64,000 nt of DNA from contig NZ_JAFCKF010000001.1 in the NCBI RefSeq assembly GCF_018130545.1, forward strand, positions 868,001-932,000, given 5' to 3'. Of the stretch, positions 48,976 through 57,622 are shown piece by piece. Each line of letters opens with the position of its first letter. Position 1 is the stretch's first letter. The stretch is from Bradyrhizobium tropiciagri. Lineage in GTDB: Bacteria > Pseudomonadota > Alphaproteobacteria > Rhizobiales > Xanthobacteraceae. Under the pieces are notes generated by a model. The model saw only the letters and a program-made list of their open reading frames with translations. It did not search any database and was not told the DNA's origin. Position numbers and translations under genes: made by a program.

Positions 48976-50127
48976 TTACGCACCGATCCGTGGTCGTTGA
49001 GCCGAGGCATCACCGATGTCGGACTGAAGCCAGCGCGCGATCCGGCGCCATGAGCTGGTCAGCGCCTTGCAGCCCATGAACAGGCCGAGGTGCCCGCACG
49101 GTTCGGTGCTACGCTCCAGCCACATCGGCGGCGTGCCCAACAGTCGCGCGGTCGCAAACGCCTGATCGCGCGGAACAACAATGTCATCGTCAGCGGCCAG
49201 CAGGAAGGCCGGCGTCTTCACCTCGGCGAGATCGATCCTGCGGCCGAGCGCGACGAAGTCTCCGCGAGCGATCCGGTTGTGACGAAAAATCCAGTTGATC
49301 ACCTCGAGATAGTAGGCACCCGGCAGATCAAGCGTCTCGCGATTCCAGCGCTGGAAGCGATCGAGCAGCGAGCCGGCATCGTCCGATCCGTCGCGCAGGC
49401 CCCGTTGCAGCACGGCTTCGACATCCTGCAGGCCAAAGGGAATGCTCCAGCATTGCAGCATGTGCGTGCCGCTGATGACGCCGGCGCCCTGATGCACCAG
49501 CGCCGTGAAGCTCTGCTCGGGTAGCGCGGCCACCATCCCGGAGAGCTGCGATGGCACCGAGACATCGATCGGGCTGCTCGCCAGCACGAGCCGCCGCACC
49601 TTGCCGGGGAAACGCGCGGCATAGAGCAGCGACAGCCATCCGCCCTGGCAGAGACCGACAAGATCGACCGGCGGTCCGATCGTGTCGACGGCGACGTTGA
49701 GATCGGAGAGATAGCTGTCGATCGAGAAGTAGCGCATTTCAGGCGTGGCCGAGCGCCAATCGGTGAGATACAGGCGCGCGATGCCTGACTGTTCGAGCGT
49801 CCCGATCAGGCTGTGGCCGGGCGCGAAATCCGCAATCAGCGCGCGGTGCAGCGCGTAGGGCGCACAGATCAACAGCGGCTGGCCATCGGCGCTGCGCGAA
49901 AAATCCAGCAGATGCATCGACGGCAATTCGAGCGCGATCCTGTTTGGCGTCGTCCAGGCGAGCTGCGCGTCACCCGGGTCTGCATGCCCGGGTGCGTGGT
50001 CGGCGTACCACTGCCAATAAGCGTCAAGCACCAACCTCGTGGCTTCAAACGGCCACAGCCAAGCGTGCTGCGCACCGACAGCGCCCGTCACCCGTTCCGG
50101 TAACTTCGCGTTTTCGGTCAAAATCAT
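48976..50127 (-). CDS. PhaC-like alpha/beta hydrolase (cysteine-nucleophile type)
   Basis: A 383-residue alpha/beta hydrolase with a PHA-synthase-like nucleophile elbow VDLVGLCQGGWLSLLYAARF (Cys160). The Gly-x-Cys-x-Gly-Gly pattern is used by polyhydroxyalkanoate synthases in place of the lipase serine. Probable catalytic Asp is in LLAADDDIVVP and His in STEPCGHLGLFMGC. It is far shorter than class I PhaC (about 580-600 residues) and near the size of class III PhaC. It could be a small polyester synthase, a depolymerase-like enzyme or another thioester-dependent hydrolase. Convergent with the RidA gene. Confidence 0.78.
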   Translation of the reverse strand: MILTENAKLPERVTGAVGAQHAWLWPFEATRLVLDAYWQWYADHAPGHADPGDAQLAWTTPNRIALELPSMHLLDFSRSADGQPLLICAPYALHRALIADFAPGHSLIGTLEQSGIARLYLTDWRSATPEMRYFSIDSYLSDLNVAVDTIGPPVDLVGLCQGGWLSLLYAARFPGKVRRLVLASSPIDVSVPSQLSGMVAALPEQSFTALVHQGAGVISGTHMLQCWSIPFGLQDVEAVLQRGLRDGSDDAGSLLDRFQRWNRETLDLPGAYYLEVINWIFRHNRIARGDFVALGRRIDLAEVKTPAFLLAADDDIVVPRDQAFATARLLGTPPMWLERSTEPCGHLGLFMGCKALTSSWRRIARWLQSDIGDASAQRPRIGA

Positions 50128-50315
50128 TCACCGATTGATCGCCGCCGAGATAGTCCGGCCAGCACGGGTCGAAACCTTGACCCCTATCAAGAACCGACGA
50201 ATTCAGATCGCAAGTTCTACGCCAAATCAAAGGGAGGAGCGGCCATGCCGGGGTTCACGATCTCGCGACCCCAGGATGACGTTCCGGCCAGGGAGAGGGC
50301 CACCGGCCGCGCCAA

Positions 50316-51395
50316 CTAGGCGGCGCGCGCCGCGCTTTTCTCGGCATCGAGCCTGCGGGCGAACAGCCAGCGGAAATAGGTCAGCGGCGCGTCGGCACCG
50401 ATCGCGAGCAGCTGATAGTCCGGATCGGCGTCGAGCACCTTCTGCTGCGCCTCGATGAAATCCTTGTCCTCGTTGAAGGCTTCCTCCAGGGAATGCCGCA
50501 GCGACAGCGATATGTTCGGATTGTCGGTGTCGAAATCGTGCAGATAGTTCCAGAAGAAGTGCGTCGAGGATCGCGTCTCCGGCGTCATGAACTGCGCGTT
50601 GCGATATGACCGCGTGCCCGGAACCTGGACACCCTTCTCGACGCCCTGCCCGGCCGGCGCAAAGGTGGTATCGAGCGTGAAGATGCCCGGCACGATCATG
50701 CGGCCGATATTGCGGCGGTCGACCGGATCGGCTTTGTTCGCGATCACCTTCTTGTGGTAGGGCGGCGCATCGGCGCCCATATGCCAGCGCTCGACGCGGA
50801 AACCGTCGTCGAGCTTCTCGATCGCGACCGGCTTTGTCTTGTAGGCGTATTCCTCGGATCCGCCGAGCGTGTTGGTGTGCACGAAGGCGAGATGCGCGAA
50901 GTCGCTGAGGTTGTCGACGATCAACAGCCAGTTGGCCTTGTAGTGCATGTAACCCGGCAAGCCGCGCCACTTCGGGTCCTCGAGCGGCGGATAGTCGAGG
51001 ATCAGCTTCGGATCGGCCTGCTCGGGATCGCCGGTCCAGATGAAGATCATGTTGTAGCGCTCGACCACCGGATAGCTGCGCACGCCGAGCTTGGCCGGGA
51101 TCGCGTCCTGTCCCGGGATCTGGATGCACTTGCCGTCGGCCGCGAACTTCATGCCGTGATACATGCACCTGATATCGTCGCCCTCGACGCGCCCCATCGA
51201 GAGCGGCGCGGCGCGATGGCAGCAACGGTCGTCGAGCGCGACCACCTTTCCGCTGGCGCCGCGATAGATCACGATCGGCCGCTCCAGGATGGTGCGCGCC
51301 AGTTTCTTGCCGTCGATCAGCTCGTGGTTCAGCGCCGCCACATACCAGGCGTTGCGCAGGAAAATTCCGTCGTCGTTAGCCAAGTCACGTGCCAT
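50316..51395 (-). CDS. Rieske non-haem iron oxygenase, alpha subunit (VanA-like)
   Basis: A 359-residue Rieske-type aromatic ring-hydroxylating or O-demethylating oxygenase component. The Rieske [2Fe-2S] ligands are in DDRCCHRAAPLSMG and IRCMYHGMKF. The mononuclear iron site is in DNLSDFAHLAFVH (Asp/His/His). It resembles vanillate O-demethylase oxygenase subunits, which need a separate reductase; no reductase is adjacent. The ATG at 51395 follows GGGAGGG. It is divergent from a LysR regulator that probably controls it. Confidence 0.9.
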   Translation of the reverse strand: MARDLANDDGIFLRNAWYVAALNHELIDGKKLARTILERPIVIYRGASGKVVALDDRCCHRAAPLSMGRVEGDDIRCMYHGMKFAADGKCIQIPGQDAIPAKLGVRSYPVVERYNMIFIWTGDPEQADPKLILDYPPLEDPKWRGLPGYMHYKANWLLIVDNLSDFAHLAFVHTNTLGGSEEYAYKTKPVAIEKLDDGFRVERWHMGADAPPYHKKVIANKADPVDRRNIGRMIVPGIFTLDTTFAPAGQGVEKGVQVPGTRSYRNAQFMTPETRSSTHFFWNYLHDFDTDNPNISLSLRHSLEEAFNEDKDFIEAQQKVLDADPDYQLLAIGADAPLTYFRWLFARRLDAEKSAARAA

Positions 51396-51502
51396 GTCAC
51401 CCTCCCGATGCAATGTTGCTTGCAACGAGGTTTAAGTGATCCCGACCGCCGGGATAATCCGATTTGGCTGGACACACTGTACCGCTGGATGGACAATCGG
51501 CC

Positions 51503-52411
51503 ATGGAGTGGCGCGATTGGGAGCTGTTTTGCGAGGTTGTCGAGCATGGCGGATTCACCGCGGCCGCGCGCGTGCTCGGACATCCCAAATCGAGCCTCAG
51601 TGCTGCGGTGCAGCGCCTGGAAGCCAATCTCGGGCTGCGCCTGATCGAGCGGACCACCCGGCATCTGCGGCTGACCGATTCCGGCGAGACCATCTATCGC
51701 AAGGTGCGCCCGCTGTTCACCGCACTGCACGACACCCACAGCGAGGCGCTGGCGATGTCCAGCGCGGTCGCGGGCACGCTGCGGATCAAGGCGCCGTACG
51801 AATTCGGCGCGCATCACGCGGGGCCGGTCGCCTGCGCGGTGATGGGCCGCTATCCTGAGCTTTCGATCCGGATCGACGTCGAGCACGACATCGTCAATCC
51901 GATCGCCGAGAACTACGACATTGTGTTCGCGATGCTGGAGGCGCCGCTACCGTCGGCCGGCATCGTGATCCGCCGCGTCTTCACCCTCGAACGCGGCCTG
52001 TTCGCGGCACCAGCGCTGCTTGAGAAGATCGGCGAGCCGCGCACGCTGGATGAGTTGAGAAAGCTGCCGCTCTTGACCGGCCCGAGCGATCCGCCGTGGG
52101 CGATTACCGCACCTAGCGGTGCCGTCGAGCACCTTGCGGTCGATCGCGCGCGGCTCACCAGCTCGAATGCCCATGTCCGGCTGCAGGCGGCGCTCGCCGG
52201 CCACGGCGTGCTGCGGGTCACCGCGAGCTACACCCGCGCCGCGGTCGCCGCCGGCGAATTGCGGCGGGTTTTGCCCGACCATGCCTGCGAGCCGCTCAAC
52301 GTACACGCGCTGTTGCCGGCGCGGCAATTTGTCCCGGCGAAAGTGCGCTGCTTCCTCGATGCGATGGAGGCGCATGCGCACGGCGATCCCGAGGCCTACA
52401 TCAAGCCGTAA
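51503..52411 (+). CDS. LysR family transcriptional regulator
   Basis: A 302-residue LysR-type regulator. The helix-turn-helix lies in ELFCEVVEHGGFTAAARVLG and HPKSSLSAAVQRLEANLGLR. The effector domain begins near residue 80 (VAGTLRIKAPYEFGAHHAGP). It is divergent from the Rieske oxygenase gene and is its likely regulator, with an aromatic acid as a plausible effector by analogy. The ATG at 51503 is preferred over one 13 codons upstream because homology starts at EWRDWELF. Confidence 0.92.
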   Translation: MEWRDWELFCEVVEHGGFTAAARVLGHPKSSLSAAVQRLEANLGLRLIERTTRHLRLTDSGETIYRKVRPLFTALHDTHSEALAMSSAVAGTLRIKAPYEFGAHHAGPVACAVMGRYPELSIRIDVEHDIVNPIAENYDIVFAMLEAPLPSAGIVIRRVFTLERGLFAAPALLEKIGEPRTLDELRKLPLLTGPSDPPWAITAPSGAVEHLAVDRARLTSSNAHVRLQAALAGHGVLRVTASYTRAAVAAGELRRVLPDHACEPLNVHALLPARQFVPAKVRCFLDAMEAHAHGDPEAYIKP

Positions 52412-52449
52412 CCGCTGATCGGTCTTTTTGGCCAATCGCCATTTTGTCG

Positions 52450-52478
52450 GGAACCTGTGCGTCCGGTCGGCATCCAAT
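52450..52478 (+). promoter_or_regulatory. ECF-sigma-type promoter before the sigma gene
   Basis: GGAACC (52450-52455), a 17-base spacer and TCCAAT (52473-52478), 36 bases upstream of the sigma factor start. The same elements with the same spacer precede the DUF4142 gene at 53212. GGAAC is the common ECF -35; the TCCAA -10 differs from the CGTT of EcfG promoters. Confidence 0.7.
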
Positions 52479-52513
52479 GGTATTATTCCGCCAATAGTGA
52501 GGGCGAACCCGCC

Positions 52514-53203
52514 ATGCGCCAGGCCCATGTCACGTCGCTGCTGCCGATCCGCGCGGCCGATGCCGAGCTCGTGCAGCGCGCGCTAGCCCGCGACGAAGCG
52601 GCGATCCGGACCATCATGCAGGCGAACAATCGCCGGCTGTTCCGGCTGGCGCGCGGCATCCTCCGCAACGACAGCGAAGCCGAGGATGTGGTCCAGGACG
52701 CCTATATGCGCGCCTTCACCCATCTGGACCAGTTCCGCGGCGACTCCAGCCTCTCGACCTGGCTATCGCGGATCGCGATGAACGAGGCACTCGGCCGCCT
52801 GCGTAGCAAGCACACAAACGTGGAGTGGTCCGAGCTGCCGAAAGGCGCCCTAGAGGCAGAGATCATCCAGTTTCCCCTGTCGTCAACGGACGATCCGGAA
52901 AAATCCATGGCCCAACGCGAGATTCAACATGTCGTCGAGCACGCGATCGACGAACTGCCCGAAGCGTTCCGCCTCGTCTTCATCACCCGCGTGATCGAGG
53001 GCATGAATGTCGAGGAGACCGCAGACATCCTCGGCCTGAAGCCGGAGACCGTGAAGACCCGCCTGCACCGCGCCCGGACCATGCTGCGCGACAATGTCGA
53101 GCGGAAGATCGGCCCCATCGTGATGGAGGCCTTTCCCTTTGCGGGCAGGCGCTGCGAGCGATTGACCGAGGCGATCCTGAAACGGCTTGGCATCACGGCA
53201 TAG
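52514..53203 (+). CDS. ECF-type RNA polymerase sigma factor
   Basis: A 229-residue alternative sigma factor with region 2 (NRRLFRLARGILRNDSEAED, VVQDAYMRAFTHLDQF, STWLSRIAMNEALGRLR) and region 4 (LPEAFRLVFITRVIEGMNVE, ETADILGLKPETVKTRLHRA). A C-terminal extension after region 4 ends FPFAGRRCERLTEAILKRLG and holds a cysteine. No anti-sigma gene is adjacent. A candidate promoter of ECF form lies just upstream, suggesting autoregulation. The ATG at 52514 (MRQAHVT) is preferred over the GTG-less upstream extension. Confidence 0.93.
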   Translation: MRQAHVTSLLPIRAADAELVQRALARDEAAIRTIMQANNRRLFRLARGILRNDSEAEDVVQDAYMRAFTHLDQFRGDSSLSTWLSRIAMNEALGRLRSKHTNVEWSELPKGALEAEIIQFPLSSTDDPEKSMAQREIQHVVEHAIDELPEAFRLVFITRVIEGMNVEETADILGLKPETVKTRLHRARTMLRDNVERKIGPIVMEAFPFAGRRCERLTEAILKRLGITA

Positions 53204-53211
53204 ATTTTTTG

Positions 53212-53240
53212 GGAACCTCTGCCGGTCCGCGCCATCCAAC
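53212..53240 (+). promoter_or_regulatory. ECF-sigma-type promoter before the DUF4142 gene
   Basis: GGAACC (53212-53217), a 17-base spacer and TCCAAC (53235-53240), located just after the sigma factor stop and about 58 bases before the DUF4142 start. It matches the element at 52450-52478 in both boxes, spacer length and part of the flanking bases. Confidence 0.72.
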
Positions 53241-53297
53241 TCCTGTGCAAGCAACGACGTGCCGCGCGCTACGCCGGCGCAACAGGAGTGTCAAACC

Positions 53298-53819
53298 ATG
53301 TTCGTTCGATTGAGCATCGCGGTCGCCGCGCTCAGCGTTCTCAGCGGAGCAGCGCTGGCGCAGGGCGCAAAGCTGACCGATCCGCAGATCGCGCACATCG
53401 CCTATACGGCTGGCGTGATCGACATCAATGCCGCCAAACAAGCCGAGGCGAAAGGCTCCAACAAGGAGGTCAAGGCGTTCGCCAAGGACATGGCGCGCGA
53501 TCATGAGGCGGTGAACAAGCAGGCACTCGATCTCGTCAAGAAGCTGAAGGTGACGCCGGAGGACAACGACACCAGCAAGGCGCTGTCGAAACAGGCGGCC
53601 GACAAGCTCGCCGAGCTCGGCAAGCTGAAGGGGGCCGCCTACGACAAGGCCTATATCGACAACGAGGTCGCCTACCACAAGACCGTCAACACCGCGCTGG
53701 AGACGCAGCTGATCCCCTCGGCCAGCAATCCCGAGCTGAAGAGCCTGCTGCAGACCGGTCTGAAGATCTTCCAGGGCCATCAGCAGCATGCCGAGCATGT
53801 CGCGGCCAGCCTGAAGTAA
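53298..53819 (+). CDS. DUF4142 family periplasmic protein
   Basis: A 173-residue DUF4142 protein, a ferritin-like helical bundle family found in the periplasm and often induced by stress. The signal peptide spans residues 1-22 (ending ALAQG). The mature protein contains HIAYTAGVIDINAAKQAEAK, VKAFAKDMARDHEAVNKQAL and KTVNTALETQLIPSAS. Metal binding has been suggested for related helical bundles but is not shown here. It follows its own ECF-type promoter and precedes the cupredoxin gene by 11 bases. Confidence 0.9.
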   Translation: MFVRLSIAVAALSVLSGAALAQGAKLTDPQIAHIAYTAGVIDINAAKQAEAKGSNKEVKAFAKDMARDHEAVNKQALDLVKKLKVTPEDNDTSKALSKQAADKLAELGKLKGAAYDKAYIDNEVAYHKTVNTALETQLIPSASNPELKSLLQTGLKIFQGHQQHAEHVAASLK

Positions 53820-53830
53820 GGAGGCGCGCG

Positions 53831-54151
53831 ATGTTGCCAGGACGCTATCTCGCGACGCTCGCATTATTCGCGCTCGGCGCGATGGCCGTCCCGGCGCACG
53901 CGGCCACCATCCAGATCGTGATGGAGAATCTGGTGATCTCGCCGGCCGAGGCATCGGCCAAGGTCGGCGACACCATCGAATGGGTCAACAAGGACGTATT
54001 GGCCCACACCGCGACCGCGAAGAACGGCGACTTCGACGTGACGATCGCGCCGAAGAAGACGGTCAAGTCGGTGCTGACCAAGGCGGGCACGATCGACTAT
54101 TACTGCCGCTACCATCCCAACATGAAGGCCGTTCTGAAGATCGCGCCGTAG
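53831..54151 (+). CDS. Cupredoxin-domain (amicyanin/plastocyanin-like) copper protein
   Basis: A 106-residue periplasmic blue-copper protein. The signal peptide ends near residue 25 (PAHA-AT). Type 1 copper ligands are all visible: His59 in LAHTATA, then Cys92, His95 and Met98 in YYCRYHPNMK. It is among the smallest cupredoxins. It lies 11 bases after the DUF4142 gene and is probably transcribed with it under the upstream ECF-type promoter, so it may act in a redox or metal-stress response. Confidence 0.93.
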   Translation: MLPGRYLATLALFALGAMAVPAHAATIQIVMENLVISPAEASAKVGDTIEWVNKDVLAHTATAKNGDFDVTIAPKKTVKSVLTKAGTIDYYCRYHPNMKAVLKIAP

Positions 54152-54245
54152 CTCGCGCGATGACCTCCGAGGTAATCGATCGGCGCAAGCAAACCTTCGA
54201 TAGTCCGGACAGCCGCACAGTCCGGCCCATCAGAAGGAGAGCACC

Positions 54246-54608
54246 ATGACCGACCACGCCACCGTCGCCCGCCGCTACATCGAGCTCTGGAACGAGCGCA
54301 CGCCGAGCCGGCGCCGCGAAATGCTGAGCCAGAACTGGACCGCCGATGCGCGCTACATCGATCCGCTGATGAGCGGCGACGGCCATGAGGGCGTCGACGC
54401 GCTGATTGCCGGCGTGCAGCAGAAGTTTCCGGACTTCTCGTTCAAGCTGATCGGCGAGCCGAACGGGTTCGGCGACCATGTCCGCTTCTCCTGGGGGCTT
54501 GGGCCCGACGGCGTCGACAGCCCGATCAAGGGCACCGACTTCGCCATGCTGAAGGACGGCCGGATCAGGAGCATCACCGGGTTCCTCGACCAGGTGCCGG
54601 GCACCTGA
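54246..54608 (+). CDS. NTF2-like (SnoaL-fold) protein
   Basis: A 120-residue NTF2/SnoaL-like protein with the family opening VARRYIELWNERTPSRRREM, the middle GVDALIAGVQQKFPDFSFKL and the end MLKDGRIRSITGFLD. The likely function is small-molecule binding or isomerase/hydrolase activity, with no substrate suggested. The start follows AGGAGAG. It lies 94 bases after the cupredoxin gene on the same strand; whether it belongs to the ECF regulon is open. Confidence 0.85.
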   Translation: MTDHATVARRYIELWNERTPSRRREMLSQNWTADARYIDPLMSGDGHEGVDALIAGVQQKFPDFSFKLIGEPNGFGDHVRFSWGLGPDGVDSPIKGTDFAMLKDGRIRSITGFLDQVPGT

Positions 54609-54626
54609 GGCGATTTCCCCACGGCC

Positions 54627-54666
54627 GTCATTCCGGGACGGCGCGCAGCGTCGAGCCCGGAATGAC
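54627..54666 (+). repeat. Short palindromic intergenic repeat
   Basis: GTCATTCCGGG and CCCGGAATGAC form an 11-bp inverted repeat around an 18-base GC-rich loop with CGCGCAGCG. It sits just after the NTF2-like gene and probably acts as a 3' end or REP-type element. Confidence 0.65.
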
Positions 54667-54739
54667 GAGGGGATGGGACGCGGCCGCTTCCACCCCCGCA
54701 ATGTCGCTGCTAGTCTTCCCGAAACACAGGGAGGACGCC

Positions 54740-55537
54740 ATGAAGGCCGATTACGCCTTCAAGACTTCTGTCATCAGCGACATCACGCCGGCATTGCTGG
54801 CGATCGGCCGCGACGGCTTTGCGCAGGCGCTGATCGGCACGTTACGCCGCGTCGCCGGCGTCGGTCACTGCATGGTGTTTTCGTTCACGGGCCCGCGCTC
54901 CGCCGCATGCCTGCTCGACGTCGGCAACATCCCGACCGGGCGCGATCTCGGCATCGCCTATTCCGAACATTTCCATCAGGCCGACCCGAACCGCGATGCG
55001 GTGTTCGAGGGTCAGGCGCAGGCCGCGCCGATCCTGCTGCCGACCTTCGCCCGCCGCATGTACAGCGACGGCTACCGCAAGATCTTCTTCGACGATTCCG
55101 ACATCGTCGACAAATTCGCCTCCGCGATATGGACCGGCGATACCTGCTTCTACGTCAATTTCTACCAGATCACCGAGCAAGGCCGCTTCAGCCGCGAGCA
55201 GATCGCGCGCCTCGCCGCGGTCGCGCCCGCATTGACCGCAGCCGTGGCGCGGCACTTCCAGCGCGATACGGCGGCAGAGACCGATCCGGTCGCGCGGCTG
55301 AAGACCCTGTTTGCGACCAGTGAGCCGCTCGCCAGATTGACCGGGCGCGAGAAGGACGTCTGCCTGCGCATCCTGACGGGCCTCAGCTCGGAAGCAATCG
55401 CGGCCGAGCTCGGCATCGGGCTGCACTCCGCCCTCACCTATCGCAAGCGTGCCTATGACAAGCTCGGCATCTCCTCGCAGAACGAGCTGTTCGCGATCGC
55501 ATTGCGGCTGATGGCATCGGGACGCCGGCTGAACTGA
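54740..55537 (+). CDS. LuxR family transcriptional regulator
   Basis: A 265-residue regulator with a C-terminal LuxR-type helix-turn-helix (LTGREKDVCLRILTGLSSEA, IAAELGIGLHSALTYRKRAY, DKLGISSQNELFAIALRLM). The N-terminal 180 residues form an unrecognised sensor region with GRDGFAQALIGTLRRVAGVG and FARRMYSDGYRKIFF. No acyl-homoserine-lactone-binding motif (WxxxY, DPxW) is evident, so it may not be a quorum sensor. The ATG at 54740 follows GGAGG. It precedes a cytochrome P450 gene with a palindrome in between. Confidence 0.88.
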   Translation: MKADYAFKTSVISDITPALLAIGRDGFAQALIGTLRRVAGVGHCMVFSFTGPRSAACLLDVGNIPTGRDLGIAYSEHFHQADPNRDAVFEGQAQAAPILLPTFARRMYSDGYRKIFFDDSDIVDKFASAIWTGDTCFYVNFYQITEQGRFSREQIARLAAVAPALTAAVARHFQRDTAAETDPVARLKTLFATSEPLARLTGREKDVCLRILTGLSSEAIAAELGIGLHSALTYRKRAYDKLGISSQNELFAIALRLMASGRRLN

Positions 55538-55555
55538 GGGTGCCCTAACGGTGGC

Positions 55556-55577
55556 CTGTCCCAAACGGTAGGGACAG
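55556..55577. promoter_or_regulatory. Palindrome upstream of the cytochrome P450 gene
   Basis: CTGTCCC-N8-GGGACAG is a perfect 7-bp inverted repeat, 19 bases after the LuxR-type stop and 62 bases before the P450 start. It may be a binding site for the adjacent LuxR-type regulator, although the spacing does not match the 20-base lux box. Confidence 0.5.
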
Positions 55578-55639
55578 ACCGGCAACGACCGGGCGCCTAT
55601 GCTTGGTCCGAAACCTGAGGCCAACCCCGAGACCGCGCC

Positions 55640-56809
55640 GTGAGCACCGCCCCCCATTTCGACATCGACGTCACAGCCTTCTGGCAGGATCCCTATCCGG
55701 CGCTGGCGCGCATGCGCAAGGAGGCGCCGATCGCCTTCGTGCCGCAGCTCGGCAGCACGCTGCTGTGCAATCGCGACGATATCTTCGTCTCGGAGAAGCA
55801 GATCGACGTGTTCTCGTCGCACCAGCCCGAAGGGCTGATGAACAAATTGATGGGCCACAACATGATGCGCAAGGACGGCGATGCGCACATGAACGAGCGC
55901 AAGGCGATCTTTCCGACGATCTCGCCGAAGACAGTGCGATCACACTGGACCGCGCAATTCGCAGGCCACGCAAAGCGCATCCTCGACGAACTGGAGCCTG
56001 ACGCCGTGGTCGATTTCGTGCAGGCCTTCGCGCTGCCGTTCTCGGCCGAATGCCTGAAATCGATCACCGGCCTCACCAACATGCGCTTCCAGGACATGAA
56101 TGCCTGGTCGCAGGGCATGATCGACGGGGTGGCCAATTATATCGGCGATGCCGCGATCGAGGCGCGCTGCCATGCGGCGACCGCGGGCATCGACGCCGCG
56201 ATCGACGACATGGTCCCCAGGCTGCGCAAGACGCCCGACCTCAGCCTGCTCGGCGTGCTGCTGCAGACCGACATGCCGATGGAGAGCGTGCGTGCCAACA
56301 TCAAGCTCGCGATCTCGGGCGGACAGAACGAGCCGCGCGACGCGATCGCCGGCACGGTGTGGGCGCTGTTGACCCATCCGGACCAGCTGGCGCTGGCGAT
56401 CAGCGGCGCGATCCCGTGGTTGCAGGTGTTCGAGGAATATGCCCGCTGGATCTCGCCGATCGGGATGTCGCCGCGGCGGATCGCAAAGCCCTGGACGATC
56501 CGGGACGTCGCCTTCGAACCCAATGAGCGGGTGTTCCTGATGTTCGGCTCGGCGAACCGCGACGAGAAGCATTTCGACCGGCCTGACGCGTTCGACGTGC
56601 GCCGCGATGCCGGCAAGAGCATCGCGTTCGGCGCCGGTCCGCATTTCTGCGCCGGCGCCTGGGCCTCGCGCGCCATGGTCGCCGACGTCGCGCTGCCCGC
56701 GATCTTCGAGCGGCTCAGGAATCTGCGCCTGATCGAGAACAAGCCGCCGCGGATCGGCGGCTGGGCCTTCCGCGGCCTGCTGGATTTGCCTGTGACGTGG
56801 GACCGCTAG
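55640..56809 (+). CDS. Cytochrome P450
   Basis: A 389-residue soluble bacterial P450 monooxygenase. The haem-thiolate loop is FGAGPHFCAGAWASRAM with Cys337. The ExxR of the K-helix is in VFEEYARWISP. The I-helix AISGGQNEPRDAIAGTVWAL has Asn-Glu in the oxygen-activation position where Thr is usual, so oxygen activation may be altered. It begins with GTG. No ferredoxin or reductase gene is adjacent. The upstream LuxR-type regulator and palindrome suggest specific control. Confidence 0.93.
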   Translation: MSTAPHFDIDVTAFWQDPYPALARMRKEAPIAFVPQLGSTLLCNRDDIFVSEKQIDVFSSHQPEGLMNKLMGHNMMRKDGDAHMNERKAIFPTISPKTVRSHWTAQFAGHAKRILDELEPDAVVDFVQAFALPFSAECLKSITGLTNMRFQDMNAWSQGMIDGVANYIGDAAIEARCHAATAGIDAAIDDMVPRLRKTPDLSLLGVLLQTDMPMESVRANIKLAISGGQNEPRDAIAGTVWALLTHPDQLALAISGAIPWLQVFEEYARWISPIGMSPRRIAKPWTIRDVAFEPNERVFLMFGSANRDEKHFDRPDAFDVRRDAGKSIAFGAGPHFCAGAWASRAMVADVALPAIFERLRNLRLIENKPPRIGGWAFRGLLDLPVTWDR

Positions 56810-57078
56810 GACAAAGCGTGGTGGCCGGTACCCGGCCTGGCGCCGCGTTTGTATAAAACCGGTAACACAGACATCTACAAGCATTGATAGATGGGCCCTC
56901 GGAGCGGCCTGCGGAGCCATTCGGACGCGGCCTCGGCCTGCAAAATCACCTCCTGCTGCGATGCGACACCATGCCGCCAGAACCGGTCGGACGGCTGTAA
57001 TGAAAGTGTCACGAATCCATTTCAATCCGCCGTTATTGGTGAAACTGCAGTCAGTTGAGCGGTCACAAGGGATTTCCG

Positions 57079-57474
57079 ATGAACCCGAACCACAATGGTA
57101 GCAGTCACGACGCCGGCCTCCACCATGACGCCCCCGAGCAGGATTCCGAGGAAGGCGGCGGCATCAACAAGACGGTCGCGGTTGTCGCGGTGGTGGCCGT
57201 GGGTGCAGCCGTGTTCGAAGCTGCTTTGCTCCCGGGACTTGCACTCGGCGTTGCTGCGGTCGCGGCGCCGAAATATCTGCCGAAACTGGCCGGCGCGCTC
57301 AATCCGCTGTTCAAATCCACCGTTCGCGGCACCTACAAGTTCGCGCAGAAATCACGCGAGATGTTTGCCGAGGCCCACGAGCAGGTGAACGACATCGTCG
57401 CGGAAGTGAAAGCCGAAGGCCAGGCGCAGGAAAAGGCGGCGGCGACAGAGGGCCGGGCGCACTCCGCGGCCTGA
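57079..57474 (+). CDS. DUF5132-like small membrane-associated protein
   Basis: A 131-residue protein with a His/Asp/Glu-rich N-terminus (HNGSSHDAGLHHDAPEQDSE), one hydrophobic region (TVAVVAVVAVGAAVFEAALL with PGLALGVAAVAAP) and a Lys/Glu/Ala-rich C-terminal helix (RGTYKFAQKSREMFAEAHEQ). It looks like the DUF5132 proteins found beside heavy-metal P-type ATPases. The His-rich N-terminus could bind metal. It heads the five-gene module running to 62.4 kb. The ATG at 57079 follows AAGGGA. Confidence 0.72.
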   Translation: MNPNHNGSSHDAGLHHDAPEQDSEEGGGINKTVAVVAVVAVGAAVFEAALLPGLALGVAAVAAPKYLPKLAGALNPLFKSTVRGTYKFAQKSREMFAEAHEQVNDIVAEVKAEGQAQEKAAATEGRAHSAA

Positions 57475-57622
57475 GCCGGGCGCCCAACGCTCCGGATACG
57501 ACGCGACGAGGTGCGCCGGTGACCGTCCTTGCGATGGCGAGACCGGCGCTGCAGGCAATCGTGTTTGACGACGGCTTCATTCACGTCCCGCGCCGGCGCT
57601 CGAATGCTGTTAGAGGACGACG

